A stretch of DNA of 64,000 bases from Candidatus Methanoperedentaceae archaeon GB37 (GTDB lineage Archaea > Halobacteriota > Methanosarcinia > Methanosarcinales > EX4572-44): positions 772,258 through 836,257 of the forward strand of contig LR991653.1 in the NCBI GenBank assembly GCA_905171695.1, written 5' to 3'. A program made the translations under genes and the position numbers. Below, piece after piece: positions 35,101 through 45,887 of the stretch. Positions within the stretch are counted from its first letter, which is position 1; the number at the start of each line of letters is the position of its first letter. The notes under the pieces are model-generated. The model had not been told where the DNA came from. It saw only the letters and a list, made by a program, of their open reading frames with translations, and ran no database searches.

Positions 35101-38100
35101 CTGCCTCTGTTACATTAACACCTACATCAACCACCAGATAGTCATATAATCCATCCTCATCTGTGTCCTCTCCATAGTCTGAATAAAGATCGGTAAATTC
35201 CGCAGGTGGTCTCTGGAAATCTGTATAGTTATAATAAGAGGTTGTATAGGCATAACGCCTGTAATCCAACTCCTCCACATACATGGCTGATACATTCTCA
35301 GGTGCGATCTCTCCTCTCTCTATCGTCTCCTCTAATCCTCTCTCTGAACTGATTACTAATGGAGACATCGGAGGTATAGGATAAAAAGCATTGTACAACT
35401 CAAGGTATCTAAGATCATAAGTCCCATTATATTTGCTCTGCCTGAGCCTTATCCCTTCAAATCTTAATTGAACTGTTTGATTTCCTTCGCTTAGATATGT
35501 AGCGTTATATGCATAATCAACTGAACTATAAGTTCCATTTTCATACAAAGATCCGCTTACCCTGTATCTCCCTGCTTTTGTCACGTTCACGCCGACTTCT
35601 ACCACCAGATAGTCATACAACCCATCCTCATCTGTGTCCTCTCCATAATCTGAATAAAGATCGGTAAATTCCGCAGGTGGTCTCTGGAAATCTGTATAGT
35701 TATAATAAGAGGTTGTATAGGCATAACGCCTGTAATCCAACTCCTCCACATACATGGCTGATACATTCTCAGGTGCGATCTCTCCTCTCTCTATCGTCTC
35801 CTCTAATCCTCTCTCTGAACTGATTACTAATGGAGACATCGGAGGTATAGGATAAAAAGCATTGTACAACTCAAGGTATCTAAGATCATAAGTCCCATTA
35901 TATTTGCTCTGCCTGAGCCTTATCCCTTCAAATCTTAATTGAACTGTTTGATTTCCTTCGCTTAGATATGTAGCGTTATATGCATAATCAACTGAACTAT
36001 AAGTTCCATTTTCATACAAAGATCCGCTTACCCTGTATCTCCCTGCTTTTGTCACGTTCACGCCGACTTCTACCACCAGATAGTCATACAACCCATCCTC
36101 ATCTGTGTCCTCTCCATAATCTGAATAAAGATCGGTAAATTCCGCAGGTGGTCTCTGGAAATCTGTATAGTTATAATAAGAGGTTGTATAGGCATAACGC
36201 CTGTAATCCAACTCCTCCACATACATGGCTGATACATTCTCAGGTGCGATCTCTCCTCTCTCTATCGTCTCCTCTAATCCTCTCTCTGAACTGATTACTA
36301 ATGGAGACATCGGAGGTATAGGATAAAAAGCATTGTACAACTCAAGGTATCTAAGATCATAAGTCCCATTATATTTGCTCTGCCTGAGCCTTATCCCTTC
36401 AAATCTTAATTGAACTGTTTGATTTCCTTCGCTTAGATATGTAGCGTTATATGCATAATCAACTGAACTATAAGTTCCATTTTCATACAAAGATCCGCTT
36501 ACCCTGTATCTCCCTGCTTTTGTCACGTTCACGCCGACTTCTACCACCAGATAGTCATACAACCCATCCTCATCTGTGTCCTCTCCATAATCTGAATAAA
36601 GATCGGTAAATTCCGCAGGTGGTCTCTGGAAATCTGTATAGTTATAATAAGAGGTTGTATAGGCATAACGCCTGTAATCCAACTCCTCCACATACATGGC
36701 TGATACATTCTCAGGTGCGATCTCTCCTCTCTCTATCGTCTCCTCTAATCCTCTCTCTGAACTGATTACTAATGGAGACATCGGAGGTATAGGATAAAAA
36801 GCATTGTACAACTCAAGGTATCTAAGATCATAAGTCCCATTATATTTGCTCTGCCTGAGCCTTATCCCTTCAAATCTTAATTGAACTGTTTGATTTCCTT
36901 CGCTTAGATATGTAGCGTTATATGCATAATCAACTGAACTATAAGTTCCATTTTCATACAAAGATCCGCTTACCCTGTATCTCCCTGCTTTTGTCACGTT
37001 CACGCCGACTTCTACCACCAGATAGTCATACAACCCATCCTCATCTGTGTCCTCTCCATAATCTGAATAAAGATCGGTAAATTCCGCAGGTGGTATATAT
37101 CCTTCCAAGACGGAAATATTGTAACGCGTACTGGGTCCAGATGCTGTAGAGTTGGAATGTCTAACTTTAACGTAGTATGTGCCAGGATCATCGCATTTCC
37201 ATATTATTCTCGATGCTAAGCCTTCTCCACTGTCATCGTCATGTGTTATCTCTGTAAGCCCGTCAGTGTCATAAAGACACATATACGTATCAGCTTCATA
37301 TCCAAGGTCTGAAGTCTCGATGAGATATCTTTCATCCTCGGTCGCATTGAACTTCACATAATCCGGATCTCCTGGCACGTGAAAATCATGAAGCTGCTTT
37401 GTCCCATTCGTTGGAATCCAGTTCGCAAGCCAGTAATTATCGTCAGGCTCGTACGCATCTGGCGTGGTATTTATACTGGTATAAGCCCGTTCTTTCCCGA
37501 TCATGGAATTGTTTACTTTGATTGCATATGCGTCTGTCTGTGTGGAATGGAGTGAATAGGTTAATGAGTTAGGAGGTGTTTGAGTAGATGTTGGGAGTGA
37601 AGACGTTAGTACTGGAACAGGAATTGGCGTGGGGTAAAGTTTAGAAGGCGCAACACCAGTCCCCGCAGCAATGCCAGCGCAGTGCGTCCCATGCCCGCAC
37701 AAATCCTCTGTTGTGTCATCATCCGTGAAATCCTTTTTCACTATCACTTTTGGATCAAACGTAGCAGGGTTATCATCTATATCATCAAGGTCTGGATGCG
37801 TATCATCTATTCCTGTATCAAGAATTGCTATTTCCAAGCCTGAGCCGTTATACCCACTTTTCCATAGCTCAGGCGCTCCTATGAGAGGAACGCTTTCATA
37901 CAAACTTGCTTTTACCTTCTTATCCAGCCATATCTTCTTTATCTCTGGTCGTTCTACTAAAGTCTTGAATGTTTTATTAATGCCCTCAAACGAAAGTTTT
38001 GCGGAGAACGTTGGAATAGAGTGATAGTTCTTTATAATGGTAATGTTTACCTCTTTCTCAAGCTCCTTCTGCTCAGCAGCCCTTAATCTCTTCTCCTCTT

Positions 38101-38530
38101 TATCGTTATAATCAATAAGAACTGGTAGATACGTTAAATTGCAATACTGCTCTCTTACCAAATAGTCTATATTGAATAGCTCTTTGTCCACCTTCCTGAG
38201 GTCTATTCCCGCTGGGAATAGGTAGGTTCCCTTAGGGGTTTCAAATATCTGGAAGTTCTGTCTCAATTTTGTAGAATCTGCGGGTTTTATTGCAAATCCC
38301 CTCTTCCCATCTGGCAGAATTGACACTATAACAACATCTCCAGTGATAAGCGTTACACTGCAAACCGATTCATTCGCTTCTTTTGGTTCTGTCGCTTTGA
38401 ATGGCAAAAGGATATTTTCTTGCTCAAAGTTTTTATGGTTGTTAGATATTGCATATGCTCCTGCTGCCCAAGCAACCCCACTTCCCACAACCAACAAAGC
38501 TACAACCAAACAACTCAGCATCCTCATCAT
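29171..38530 (-). CDS. Giant secreted subtilisin-like (S8) serine protease with internal repeat array
   Basis: 3119 residues from the ATG at 38528-38530, preceded by GGAGG; a 20-residue upstream extension is rejected because the signal peptide ([15 protein letters not shown], Ala-rich cleavage site) starts here. The S8 catalytic triad is Asp238 (ILDTGID), His280 (CGHGTHCAG) and Ser1871 ([13 protein letters not shown]; codon 32918-32920). Between His and the [15 protein letters not shown] strand are about 1400 inserted residues: a proline-rich linker, a PPC-type domain (about 37.1-37.4 kb) and seven 157-residue repeats plus one divergent copy. After the catalytic domain come a beta-rich region, a helical segment (about 31.8-32.2 kb, [18 protein letters not shown]), and two copies each of a GWNMV... 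and a TNQLEPV... module. Numerous N-glycosylation sequons suggest a cell-surface protein. The frame ends early at PPIAFLH. Confidence 0.93.
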   Translation of the reverse strand: MMRMLSCLVVALLVVGSGVAWAAGAYAISNNHKNFEQENILLPFKATEPKEANESVCSVTLITGDVVIVSILPDGKRGFAIKPADSTKLRQNFQIFETPKGTYLFPAGIDLRKVDKELFNIDYLVREQYCNLTYLPVLIDYNDKEEKRLRAAEQKELEKEVNITIIKNYHSIPTFSAKLSFEGINKTFKTLVERPEIKKIWLDKKVKASLYESVPLIGAPELWKSGYNGSGLEIAILDTGIDDTHPDLDDIDDNPATFDPKVIVKKDFTDDDTTEDLCGHGTHCAGIAAGTGVAPSKLYPTPIPVPVLTSSLPTSTQTPPNSLTYSLHSTQTDAYAIKVNNSMIGKERAYTSINTTPDAYEPDDNYWLANWIPTNGTKQLHDFHVPGDPDYVKFNATEDERYLIETSDLGYEADTYMCLYDTDGLTEITHDDDSGEGLASRIIWKCDDPGTYYVKVRHSNSTASGPSTRYNISVLEGYIPPAEFTDLYSDYGEDTDEDGLYDYLVVEVGVNVTKAGRYRVSGSLYENGTYSSVDYAYNATYLSEGNQTVQLRFEGIRLRQSKYNGTYDLRYLELYNAFYPIPPMSPLVISSERGLEETIERGEIAPENVSAMYVEELDYRRYAYTTSYYNYTDFQRPPAEFTDLYSDYGEDTDEDGLYDYLVVEVGVNVTKAGRYRVSGSLYENGTYSSVDYAYNATYLSEGNQTVQLRFEGIRLRQSKYNGTYDLRYLELYNAFYPIPPMSPLVISSERGLEETIERGEIAPENVSAMYVEELDYRRYAYTTSYYNYTDFQRPPAEFTDLYSDYGEDTDEDGLYDYLVVEVGVNVTKAGRYRVSGSLYENGTYSSVDYAYNATYLSEGNQTVQLRFEGIRLRQSKYNGTYDLRYLELYNAFYPIPPMSPLVISSERGLEETIERGEIAPENVSAMYVEELDYRRYAYTTSYYNYTDFQRPPAEFTDLYSDYGEDTDEDGLYDYLVVEVGVNVTKAGRYRVSGSLYENGTYSSVDYAYNATYLSEGNQTVQLRFEGIRLRQSKYNGTYDLRYLELYNAFYPIPPMSPLVISSERGLEETIERGEIAPENVSAMYVEELDYRRYAYTTSYYNYTDFQRPPAEFTDLYSDYGEDTDEDGLYDYLVVDVGVNVTEAGRYRVSGSLYENGTYSSVDYAYNATYLSEGNQTVQLRFEGIRLRQSKYNGTYDLRYLELYNAFYPIPPMSPLVISSERGLEETIERGEIAPENVSAMYVEELDYRRYAYTTSYYNYTDFQRPPAEFTDLYSDYGEDTDEDGLYDYLVVDVGVNVTEAGRYRVSGSLYENGTYSSVDYAYNATYLSEGNQTVQLRFEGIRLRQSKYNGTYDLRYLELYNAFYPIPPMSPLVISSERGLEETIERGEIAPENVSAMYVEELDYRRYAYTTSYYNYTDFQRPPAEFTDLYSDYGEDTDEDGLYDYLVVDVGVNVTEAGRYRVSGSLYENGTYSSVDYAYNATYLSEGNQTVQLRFEGIRLRQSKYNGTYDLRYLELYNAFYPIPPMSPLVISSERGLEETIERGEIAPENVSAMYVEELDYRRYAYTTSYYNYTDFQRPPAEFTDLYSDYGEDTNGDGLYDYLVVEVGVNVTKAGRYQVSGELWENGTYNRYNRVDYTTKSAHLSEGDHTIKLKFSGIEIRNNGYNGTYDLKYLCLYNPTYHKLDYRYYACTTSHYNYTDFQEFPRYIGVAPGAYLWNVKVLNQYGMGYESWIIDGIEYAAYGSDGIANTGDEADIISMSLGGIPTDGTDPLSQAVNNAVDQGLVVAVAAGNSGSDYFTVDSPGVAEKVITVGASAKEDYLAGFSSRGPTLDLRVKPDILAPGAGIIAPRASGTSMGYPYNDYYTRASGTSMATPHVAGAAALILQVHPDWTPEEVKNALISTAEDLGYNVYQQGGGRIDVPSAANSKILVDPATINFKSLDTTNGTITFKNLDIVSHTLTLDVSVREVFDDMQVDCAHLNRTSLSIAPGSSVSVLLMINATSLPDSLYSGKVSATYSGGELHSVFGFSTLNKVTVNKINMEGEPAISDPVVIFSDVEDAWEKRMIQDGITDENGTVTFYLPNGTYNVISSGQIAVMCVVEEVVYKGDVMNPEETLNLLREFRDRALKDKYVALYYEYSPDIREVLIEEPRLLLEAAKLITKYKPAVKYVLGKEGGKDLQMDKKEVEKITSFTNKLKEAIKERETQIGAERSYEMIKSIEELEEQIKSSEGKMFSKALGDSNYSQNNTVVNRKAGKEAGEKEEPMDASVYTINESLTIESDMNITLDERETYVIDFDYNKTEQTMSEKFDEVYYQGNVSVMFASQRSYPNETRTYITPTNSFKSIFIYTYYPEEYYNESNRWLINAPEWHKLLYNLSGVTENVTFVADYDKLVERTTDYQVALKPEPASWWYDAWHPDMWLSITSIYEMNAPLHRIEWLSSSPVSYIRGYEQSESRPDWSYHIPERSYPAGSKPYFAVGGHPFKSGVKIDIPWKGSMDIYGTISEDTFGNSFANHSCNVSGNLTVIKDGEAIIHHKDIWDHFQRYVYFSGTPGFNIILQGNSGHGLSTYTRTELNFTADPTSDYQPPRITMRASGSDLNNTVPGGDVKVEMDVEDESNISDATLGYSVDGGNTWNLAILTKIYEGENVSKYEADLGYVNNTFVSLMANAMDSEGNSVSQTVIKGFYVSGAEECIPSNTSWNVTISATNQLEPVAVGMHPNATDGYDPALDVFAQTPVQGKVILLLDEIYSESIKKTRCYNESVSWNLSVGVPPGQTTNLSWDVPSNVNLTISEGGKVLSPGSQLGEGSHELTVTAELLESQGFSINLNAGWNMVSLPLIPDNSSLYAVFGSIPTLDTMPVVTWDAPSFVVVEEIEPKIGYWVFTPSDTTIRVMGKPITNTTLILKAGWNMVGTVGMENLSISDIPNQVPERPAVTWVAPSFVETDMIEPGRSVWVFVTTDTTVTRGKTTSTVLKTEAVPMIMNTKSITSAKTEAWNLTISATNQLEPVTFGINPDATNDYDLEYDVFAQTPVQGKVIMILDDMYSKEINHDKTIWNLSIGVPKGLTTNLTWNSSLIPNDVKLTIRDVDMKLENNMILEEGSHELSIVASEKHPPIAFLH
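33790..37087 (-). repeat. Seven tandem 471-bp repeats inside the protease gene
   Basis: A marker (GCAGGTGGTCT or its last variant) recurs at 33790, 34261, 34732, 35203, 35674, 36145, 36616 and 37087, an exact 471-bp period (157 codons). Each unit begins [15 protein letters not shown], contains GLYDYLVV and [15 protein letters not shown], and ends YYNYTDFQR. The four N-terminal units have [11 protein letters not shown], the three C-terminal ones [11 protein letters not shown]; otherwise they are almost the same base for base. A diverged eighth unit (about 33430-33790) follows. Confidence 0.97.
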
Positions 38531-38564
38531 AACAATAACACGCTCCTCCAGAGTGTGTGCACGC

Positions 38565-38580
38565 CCCAAATATAAACCTA
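38565..38580 (-). promoter_or_regulatory. TATA element of the protease gene
   Basis: On the minus strand GGTTTATATTTGG lies about 40 bp upstream of the ATG at 38530, with a GGAGG ribosome site between them. The arrangement fits a short-leader transcript. Confidence 0.5.
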
Positions 38581-39000
38581 CCGATTTCAAATCCCAGACG
38601 TTATGGTATATTGATATATCTCCTACACCCCAACCAGCAGAGGAGATATAGGCTTAACATATTTTCCTCTCTCAAACTCCAACTTTTTCACCCTCCTTTT
38701 TGGAGAAAGATACCCATCCATCTATCCGCTCCCTATCGCTGACCTCAGGCTTTAGCGGGCAGGGGATGGTTCAGCAGGAAACGCATAAGATTTGGTGAGA
38801 CAGTTCAGTGATGGGACGAGGAAGAGATCTCTTTCTGAATCTCAGGAAAGCCGTTGTCAAAAACAACATAAATATATATTATCTTAAAAATAGAAATATT
38901 GGGGGTTAAAGAGCTTATGATGATCTATTTGAGTGGTGGGAACCTATCCCCCAATTGATCATCAACACAGATACTTGGATACCGAATTATAGCCATTCCT
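38581..39000. other. Intergenic region with no gene seen
   Basis: About 420 bp upstream of the protease and next to the IS630 remnant. AT-rich near 38870-38900. I see no gene or RNA. Confidence 0.5.
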
Positions 39001-39482
39001 CTAATTTTCTGCACTAATAAACTCATCTACCCAGTAACTTGAGTATCCCTGTTTTCTCTTATCAAATAGATCCAGTGCTACTCCTTCACAACTCTTGATC
39101 ATCTCACCAAAGTCAAGAATATTGCTTAACTCTCTCTTTAAATCCTTCCAGCCAAACTCGATAGGATTTAAGTCGGGAGAATAGAGTGGAAGGTAAATAA
39201 AATAGATGTCAAGTTCTTCTGCTCTTATCTTAACAGTTTTTGCATGATGGATCCTTGCATTATCCAGTACAATGCATAATGGCTTATCTGGATTTTCAGC
39301 CATTCCTTTACTCTCCTTTCAGACCTCCTTATAGCCGTATAATCCCTGAGACTTCGTATATGCTCTTTCCATCATACAAAAGCAGTATTGCAAGCAATCT
39401 CTCCTTTATTGTCGGGTCTCTTTCTTTTCTGTATCTCTCTTCCAGCTCTTCCTTTGTAAAGCGCTTTAGTATGAAGAATATT
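39001..39482 (-). pseudogene. IS630-family transposase remnant
   Basis: The C-terminal frame (39001-39303) carries CIVLDNARIHHAKTV, LPLYSPDLNPIEFGWKDLKREL and SCEGVALDLFDKRKQGYSS: the second Asp and the Glu of the IS630 DDE domain. An out-of-frame N-terminal helix-turn-helix part (FTKEELEERYRKERDPTIKE) lies near 39400-39482. The middle of the gene, including the first Asp, is missing. It is the same element as the fragment at 7057. Confidence 0.8.
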
Positions 39483-39617
39483 AATATCTGGAGGTGAAGT
39501 TATTTTATGGATGAGCTGTAGGTAAAAGATTGTGGATAAGTGGCTCATAAGAGGTGATGTAGATGTCTTTGAAGAGAGGTTTTGCAAAGGGTTCAACAGT
39601 AAATGGTTCAGCTCTCT

Positions 39618-42539
39618 TTATCTTTCATTCTCTGAGTCTTTGCTTATTATATATATCGCTGGTCTCATTGGTTCTGCGTGTCTGCTCTTCTGTTGTGGGT
39701 CGTAGGTTGTTTTTTCTGCGCTCTGGATTTCGATCTTGCAGTTAAGTTCTTTTTCGAAGAATTTTCGTGTTTCTGTGAGTATTTCTTTTTCTGGTAGGGG
39801 ATTTGATGCTTGTAGTTTTGCTGTTTCGTCTGTCATTTTCTTTATCTCAGCTATGATTCTCTGTGTGTATTTTGGTGCTTCTTTTCCGTGTCTTCTTACT
39901 TCAGGGTCTTTCATGATCTCGCTTATCACTCTCTTCATATCGAGCCCATCTTGTAGTTTGAGCCTGAGCGCTGTCTGGTATACGTTCTTCTTCCAGTGGG
40001 GTGTGGTGTAGAGGATTATCTTCTCTGGCGCGATCTTCGTTACGCTGAGTATCTCTTCGATGTCTTCAAGTATCTTCTGGATGTACTCTTCTCTCCTCTC
40101 TGCGTCCTTGTCGATCTGTGTGGGGTCTGGGGTTGGGTAGGGTGCCTCTGTTATGAAGCCTTCGGCGATCTCGCTGTGGATCTCCTCGCATATGTGTGGT
40201 ATGAATGGTGTGAGGAGTCGTGTCCATGTATGGAGCAGTTCTGGAAGTGCTTCTTTTCCTCCGCGGCGTTCGTACCACCTGAGGTCGTTCAAGACCATGT
40301 AGAATGCGCTCTGGAGTGCGCGTCTCGTCTGGAGTCTCTCCAGCGCGTCGATCGTCTCGCTCACGCGATGCTGGAATCGACTCAATAGCCAGCGGTCGAT
40401 CGTATCTCTTTCTTTCTCTTCTCTCTCCCCTGTGGTTGCTCGTCTGTTGATTATGTTGTTTGCTATGCGGTAGAAGCGCTCGAGGTGTTTCTTAACAGCC
40501 TCTATCTCGCCACTTCGCCAGTCTGCGTCCTGAGTGTACTCGGCGGTGCTTAATATGTAGAGGCGTGTTACATCTGCACCGTACTCCTTTATTGCACGTT
40601 TCATTGTGAGGAGCGGTCCTTTGGACTTGCTCATCTTCTCGCCCTCTAGTGAGACGAACCCGTTTATGGCTATCCCACGTGGCCAGCGATCCTCTGGGAA
40701 TATGGCTGTGTGGTGGAAGAGGAAGAAGAGGAGGTGGTTCGGTATCAGGTCTTTGCCAGAGGATCTGAGGTCGACCGGGTACCAGTACTCGTGGTCTGCA
40801 CGGATATCTTCGATCACCTCCAGTGGTATTCCGGTCTCTCGTGCAACCGCTTCCACACTGCCGCTTCCGAGGAATACGTAGTTAAAGAAGCTCTCTGTCA
40901 GCTGTTCTGGTCTTACCTTGGTTGCTATGAACTTTGATAGGATGTAGTAGCTCATATAGATCGTTGAATCTGCCAGTGACTCGATGATCCACTCCTGATC
41001 CCATGGCAGTCTGGTTCCGAGCCCTCTGCGGCGTGCACAGGCTTTATCTTTGAGCCAGTCTATCTTGTTCTCAAACTCTGTGCGAATCTCTGGAGGGAGG
41101 AGTTTCATCCTTGAAAGGCACCTGTAGACCTCTTCTTTCCATTCTGGGTTGGAGTATGTGAGGAACCACTGGTCTTTCACCATCTTCACAACGCAGCGGG
41201 CGCCGCAGCGGCAGATCACAGGTTCTTCGCTGAACTCGTAGAAGAGATCGGCAAAGCCTCTCTCCATCATCTCCTCCACCAACACGTCTTTTACCCTGGA
41301 TACCTTCATCCCTGCATACTTGCCAGTTCTCTCGGTGAGCTCGCCACTGTGAAACTCTCTGCGGTACACGATCTTTGTAGCCTCTTCTGCTCTTGGATCG
41401 CTCTGGTCTGTAACACCGAGTTCTTCTGTAACCTCAACTGCAGGGAACTCTCCAAACCCTGGTACCCGTATGAGTGATATGAACTCGATATCCCTTATAT
41501 CCTCACTGATACCGTACTCTGAGAGGTCGACGTCGTAGAGATCTCTTAATGCCAGATAATCATATGGAGCGTGTGCTGGCACGCTCATCACAATCCCGCT
41601 CCCATTCTCAGGACTTACAAAGCTTGCAGGGAGTATCAGCACACTCGCCCCATTGATCGGGTTCACAGCGTGTTCTCCAATTAGCTCCCTACCGCTCACC
41701 TCTCCTACGATCTTCACCCTCTTATCTGTGAACCTGAGCTTTTCACACGCCTCCCTGCTCACAACCCACTCTTCACGCCTATCGTCCGAATAGATCACCT
41801 CTATCTGGAGATACGTAACAAGAGGATTCACCCAGAGGTTTGTAACACCAAAGACGGTCTCCGGACGCAACGTCGCACAGGGCAGAACGAGACCGCTCTC
41901 ACTGAGTCGGAACTTGATGAGAGTATAATCAATTATTGTAGCACCCTCTCCACGCAGAATGTCATGATCCTCCACAGGATTATCATCATTCGGACACCAG
42001 CGCACAGGATACGATCCCCTACCCACAAAGCCACGCTCATAGAGTAAGTTAAACTGCCATGTGATGAACTTCTTATACGCATCATCGGTCGTTGTGAACT
42101 TGCGCCTCCAATCGATAGAATACCCGATCGACCGCATATCCTCCTCTGCCTCCCTCTTGAAGTACTCAACTATCTTCGAAGGCGTATTAAGCGTTACAAG
42201 CAGATCCATCGGGATATTATGAAACCTGTGGTAGACATCGAGCGTCTGCGGATCCTTCTTCGCTATCAACTCTGCAAGACCGAGAATAGGCGTGCCGGTC
42301 ACGTGAAACCCCATCGGAAACAACACATTATACCCCTGCATCCGCTTAAACCGCGCTATCACATCACCAATAGTGAACGTGCGAGTGTGACCAACATGCA
42401 GATTCCCATTGAGATACGGATACGGTATCGTGATGAAAAACTTCTCTCGAGAGTCCCTATCAACATGGAACAACCCTGCAGAGTCCCACGCCCTCTGCCA
42501 CCTATCCTCCACCTCACACGGATCATACTCTGGCTTCAT
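39618..42539 (-). CDS. leuS: Leucyl-tRNA synthetase, archaeal type
   Basis: 973 residues from the ATG at 42537-42539 (MKPEYDPCEVEDRWQ is the family start). Class I signatures are PYPYLNGNLHVGHTRTF (HIGH) and GEKMSKSKG (around residue 635). The editing (CP1) domain, with ATLRPETVFGVTNLWV and a TGTP-like GFHVTGTPILG, lies between. The C-terminal anticodon-binding and archaeal extension domains are complete. The gene has no operon partners; downstream lies the IS630 remnant, upstream the interrupted glycoamylase gene. Confidence 0.97.
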   Translation of the reverse strand: MKPEYDPCEVEDRWQRAWDSAGLFHVDRDSREKFFITIPYPYLNGNLHVGHTRTFTIGDVIARFKRMQGYNVLFPMGFHVTGTPILGLAELIAKKDPQTLDVYHRFHNIPMDLLVTLNTPSKIVEYFKREAEEDMRSIGYSIDWRRKFTTTDDAYKKFITWQFNLLYERGFVGRGSYPVRWCPNDDNPVEDHDILRGEGATIIDYTLIKFRLSESGLVLPCATLRPETVFGVTNLWVNPLVTYLQIEVIYSDDRREEWVVSREACEKLRFTDKRVKIVGEVSGRELIGEHAVNPINGASVLILPASFVSPENGSGIVMSVPAHAPYDYLALRDLYDVDLSEYGISEDIRDIEFISLIRVPGFGEFPAVEVTEELGVTDQSDPRAEEATKIVYRREFHSGELTERTGKYAGMKVSRVKDVLVEEMMERGFADLFYEFSEEPVICRCGARCVVKMVKDQWFLTYSNPEWKEEVYRCLSRMKLLPPEIRTEFENKIDWLKDKACARRRGLGTRLPWDQEWIIESLADSTIYMSYYILSKFIATKVRPEQLTESFFNYVFLGSGSVEAVARETGIPLEVIEDIRADHEYWYPVDLRSSGKDLIPNHLLFFLFHHTAIFPEDRWPRGIAINGFVSLEGEKMSKSKGPLLTMKRAIKEYGADVTRLYILSTAEYTQDADWRSGEIEAVKKHLERFYRIANNIINRRATTGEREEKERDTIDRWLLSRFQHRVSETIDALERLQTRRALQSAFYMVLNDLRWYERRGGKEALPELLHTWTRLLTPFIPHICEEIHSEIAEGFITEAPYPTPDPTQIDKDAERREEYIQKILEDIEEILSVTKIAPEKIILYTTPHWKKNVYQTALRLKLQDGLDMKRVISEIMKDPEVRRHGKEAPKYTQRIIAEIKKMTDETAKLQASNPLPEKEILTETRKFFEKELNCKIEIQSAEKTTYDPQQKSRHAEPMRPAIYIISKDSENER

Positions 42540-42752
42540 ACACCAATACTCCTCAACAAAACAATCCTCCCACAGTCGCAACACGCTTATATCTAACGCT
42601 TTAACTCAAACTAAAGAACCCATAGAATCCCACAACACTGCTCAAGCTCAGGACGATCTGACAGGCGGCATCTTTTCGCATATCGTAAGTTAGGCGTAAT
42701 TAAAACGATCTCTAGAACTACCCCCCACCCCTGCCCCTAAATCGAGAGTGAG

Positions 42753-43265
42753 TTGCTTATCAAAAAGAAGAATCCTTCGATTAACAGCTATTACGATGAT
42801 CCCGACGACTCTGACGATTTCTTTGTGGAGAGCGAGCATGGTTTTTTCCCTCACTGGTTCCATCAGGAAACTGGAAAGTGGAACTTTACATACCAATACC
42901 CACAGATATGGTTTGATCTGAGAGATAAGTGGGATAGAGCAGGTATAAATTACTTTCAGAACTCTAAAAACGCTACACTTGAGAACAGAGCCTACTGCAT
43001 AGAGAATCCCAACAACCATAAAGGATATGGCACAAACGTATGGGGGTTGACTGCATGTGAATGCCCACTCCATGATAGCAATTATGGAGCGCATGGTCCC
43101 CGCCAAGACGATGACGGAACTATAGCACCTGCTGGTGCAAGTGGCTCGATGATATTCACCCCCCATGAATCCATAGAAGCGCTGCGTTACATGAAAGAAG
43201 CTCATGGAGATCTGTTTTGGTGGAAATATGGCTTCAAAGATGCATTTAATCTGGAGACTGTGTGA
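42753..43265 (+). pseudogene. C-terminal fragment of a glycoamylase-domain (PF10091-like) protein
   Basis: 170 residues matching the end of the GH144-type glycoamylase domain: SEHGFFPHWFHQETGK, GYGTNVWGLTACECP, HGPRQDDDGTIAPAGASGSMIFTPHESIEALR and DLFWWKYGFKDAFN. The N-terminal half is missing and the first residues do not form a proper start, so it is a fragment. The acidic residues of this domain would act on beta-glucans. It is followed at once by another broken frame. Confidence 0.75.
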
Positions 43266-43375
43266 TTATGTTTGATAGCACTGTAAATCGGGGCGAGACC
43301 GGATGTTCTATGAAAGTAAGGTACAATGTGGAGAAAAAAGGAGCCTATAATGGCGCATGGATTAAATTTGATAAT
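43262..43375 (+). pseudogene. Fragment of a carbohydrate-associated protein cut by an insertion sequence
   Basis: The frame beginning near 43262 contains MKVRYNVEKKGAYNGAWIKF and stops being host-like exactly at 43376, where IS copy A begins. The text resembles the beta-sandwich domains found with glycoamylase proteins, so both fragments probably came from one carbohydrate-active locus. Confidence 0.55.
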
Positions 43376-44819
43376 TTCCTAAATCCCCATACTTTTAGGC
43401 ACCATGATACTAAACTTCTCAAAAATCTTCCTTTGCTGCTTGGTTAATTCCTGAACTATAATCTCATCCTCATACACCTTACACTTCAGATTCCTTAAGG
43501 TGAGTAGAACCTCCTCCACAGTGTAATCTCTCCCTAATTCTCTCTTCAGCAGTGAATAAACAACAAGTGAAGCGAACTGCAGAAACAGGTAGCCCCTCAG
43601 CGTCTCTTCCTTATGCACTCTCAGAGGAAGCAGGTTCAGATCATCCTTTGGAAAGCCAAACAGCTTTTCTGCAATCTGTCTTGTGTAATATAAAGATATT
43701 ACATTCTCTCTATCCGGTTCAGAAGAGGAAATGAGAATCATTATCCCTTTCTTCATCAAAATGTATTCCATCTCCTCTTCTTCATCCTCTTCAATCTCAT
43801 CCATTACCTTAAGCAGAGTTCTTCTTATCTCTCTTCCCTTTCTTTCAGGATCAAGTACAACATAAGCATAGACTCTTTTACCAAATAACTCAACTTCTCT
43901 TTGCTTTACAAACAGTACTCTTCTTCCATACCTTACAGCATTCCTGTAACTCTCTAACTCTCTGGATTCCTCAAGAATAGGCCTCTTGTACAGCTTCCTT
44001 AAAGCCGGCAATCTTATCAGGAACTGTATTTCCTCATTGTAAAGCTCCTTTATATTCTCTTCAGAGAAGAATCCTGCATCAAGAATGAGAAAGTATCTTG
44101 ATACACCATACTTCTTTAACTCCTCCACAGTTGCCTTGAGGGTTGACACATCAACAATATTACCTGCAATATACCTGAAAAACAAAGGAAGTGATGTACT
44201 CCTGTCAATAACAAGCAACAACTTGATTTGTTTGTCTATTTCCTCGTTATGCCATCCCCATGATGATCTTGGAATATTTATCTGGTTTGGAAGAGCAGTT
44301 GTATCAATTACTATTCCTTCTGAGGGTGTTATCTGTCTGATGTATTCTTTGAAGAATTCCCTCTGGATGCTTTCATCACCAATCTCCTCAAGAAACTCAC
44401 TTATTCTTTGTGAACTTATATCAACATCAAAGAACTTCCTGACTATGTTGCCCTCATACCACATCCTTGCATACCTCATTGCAGATGGATAACACAATCG
44501 GTAGAAGATGAGTGGAAGAAACATCTCTTTTTTAAGGTTCTCAAAGAATGTTACTCTATTAATGAACTGGTTGAGGAAATAAGTATCACCAAAATCTAGA
44601 ATTAACTTCTCTTTCCTCTCTCTACTCTTTTTCTTGAATATTTTCTTCTCCTTGTCAACAACAACTCCCAGATACTTTGTTTTTTGCCTCGGCTTCTTCT
44701 TTTCAGGATCCCAGTAAGATGTTACCTCGTAAGCATATTCTTTGTTCCTGAACTTCTTGTATCTGATGAAGCTCATAATGGTCAATTAGGCATTATAATA
44801 TAAATATTTTCCGTAATAC
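43376..44819 (-). mobile_element. IS1634-like insertion sequence, copy A
   Basis: About 1444 bp, with borders set by comparison with copy B (54708-56152); sequence identity ends at both points. No clear terminal inverted repeat or target duplication is visible. Its right edge (44819) touches the end of IS5-like copy A, and its left edge cuts a carbohydrate-related gene. The orientation is opposite to copy B. Confidence 0.8.
43379..44785 (-). CDS. DDE transposase, IS1634/IS4-like (copy A)
   Basis: 468 residues with an intact frame. Possible catalytic Asp residues lie in GIVIDTTALPNQ and FLILDAGFF, and a C-terminal YTRQIAEKLFGF block would carry the Glu. MSFIRYKKF (ATG 44776) may be the real start after an upstream Met. 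It differs from copy B at only three residues (Arg/Gly, Lys/Arg, Pro/Ala), so both insertions are recent and either may be active. Confidence 0.85.
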   Translation of the reverse strand: MTIMSFIRYKKFRNKEYAYEVTSYWDPEKKKPRQKTKYLGVVVDKEKKIFKKKSRERKEKLILDFGDTYFLNQFINRVTFFENLKKEMFLPLIFYRLCYPSAMRYARMWYEGNIVRKFFDVDISSQRISEFLEEIGDESIQREFFKEYIRQITPSEGIVIDTTALPNQINIPRSSWGWHNEEIDKQIKLLLVIDRSTSLPLFFRYIAGNIVDVSTLKATVEELKKYGVSRYFLILDAGFFSEENIKELYNEEIQFLIRLPALRKLYKRPILEESRELESYRNAVRYGRRVLFVKQREVELFGKRVYAYVVLDPERKGREIRRTLLKVMDEIEEDEEEEMEYILMKKGIMILISSSEPDRENVISLYYTRQIAEKLFGFPKDDLNLLPLRVHKEETLRGYLFLQFASLVVYSLLKRELGRDYTVEEVLLTLRNLKCKVYEDEIIVQELTKQQRKIFEKFSIMVPKSMGI

Positions 44820-45831
44820 TGCTGGTGTTGAACAATTAGCTGGATGGGGTATATCTTCAGGTAATTGTTTCTCTGAGAATGTAAGTTTAAACACTTATGA
44901 GCATGTTGTAGAAGATGAATTTCATCTTTACTTCTTGAAATAAAGCTTCTGTAGATCTTGCTCTGCATGTTTCACCAAATACTCTTTTAACACCAGAGAA
45001 GAAACTCTCTGTTGTCCATCTGCAGCCATACCTGTATTTATCTTTCCATCTTTCATGACCTAACTCTTTTGGGTTCTCTTACTCTCTTAGCTCTGGATGG
45101 AGAGCCTCTTGACTTAGTTGAAGAGTTACTTCTTATCTTGATCACTGGTTCTACATCATTTTCAGCAAGATAATTGAAATTCTCTCTGCTATCATAACCT
45201 CCATCACCATATACCCTAGTTATCTCTCCACCTCTTCCTTTAATTTGCTTTACCAGAGGTTTTAACATCTTTCCATCACCTGTTCTTTCATCTGTTATCT
45301 TTAAGGCTAAGAGTTTCCTTGTTTTAACGTCTATAGCAATATGAACCTTAATCCAACCCTTTCTCGTCTTTCCATTTATCTCTGATCCACTCTCCTCTAT
45401 TCGTTATCTTCATACCAGACGAATCTATTGCAACTACAAGATCTTCTCCAAGATTACTAGAGAGTTCAAAGTCTAGTTTCCTCAACCTCTTACAAACAGT
45501 GGAATAATCAGCTACCTTTAACTCAGGTATATATTCTGATAATTTCCTCAAAAATCCTTCCATTTGTCTTAATGGAAGGAAAGCTACATGCAAGAAAGCT
45601 AGAAAACACATAAAGGTTCGAGGAAACCTGAAAGGTCTGCCAACCTTCCCCTCATTCATCCTATTTAATTCTTCATCCCAGTTCTCAAGGAAATCCAATG
45701 AGATATAGAGTTCTCCCCTCCGCACAAGTTTTTCATTATATTCCTCCCAATTTCTCTTACTCTGCATCCCAATCATCCCTCCTGCAAATGAGAAATAACA
45801 GGAAGGAAACTTAAAAGTTATTCAACACAGC
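44820..45831 (-). mobile_element. IS5-like insertion sequence, copy A
   Basis: About 1010 bp bounded by GCTGTGTTGAA-type ends (right end at 45831; left end a slightly altered form at 44820). It carries a transposase split over three frames: 45348-45776 (VAIDSSGMKITNRG holds the first Asp), 45053-45268 (RVYGDGGYDSRENF, the second Asp) and about 44890-45052 (TESFFSGVKRVFGE, the Glu). Both frame changes are at the same places as in copy B. It lies 57 bp before spt5. Confidence 0.85.
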
Positions 45832-45887
45832 ACAGTCCAGCAAAGATTTATTATAGATAAGAGTCTTCTGATTAAAGTTGAATCTAC

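Noticed and set aside
33790..37087. CRISPR-like tandem repetition
   Set aside because: Units are 471 bp, in frame, without spacers, and encode a protein domain of the protease.
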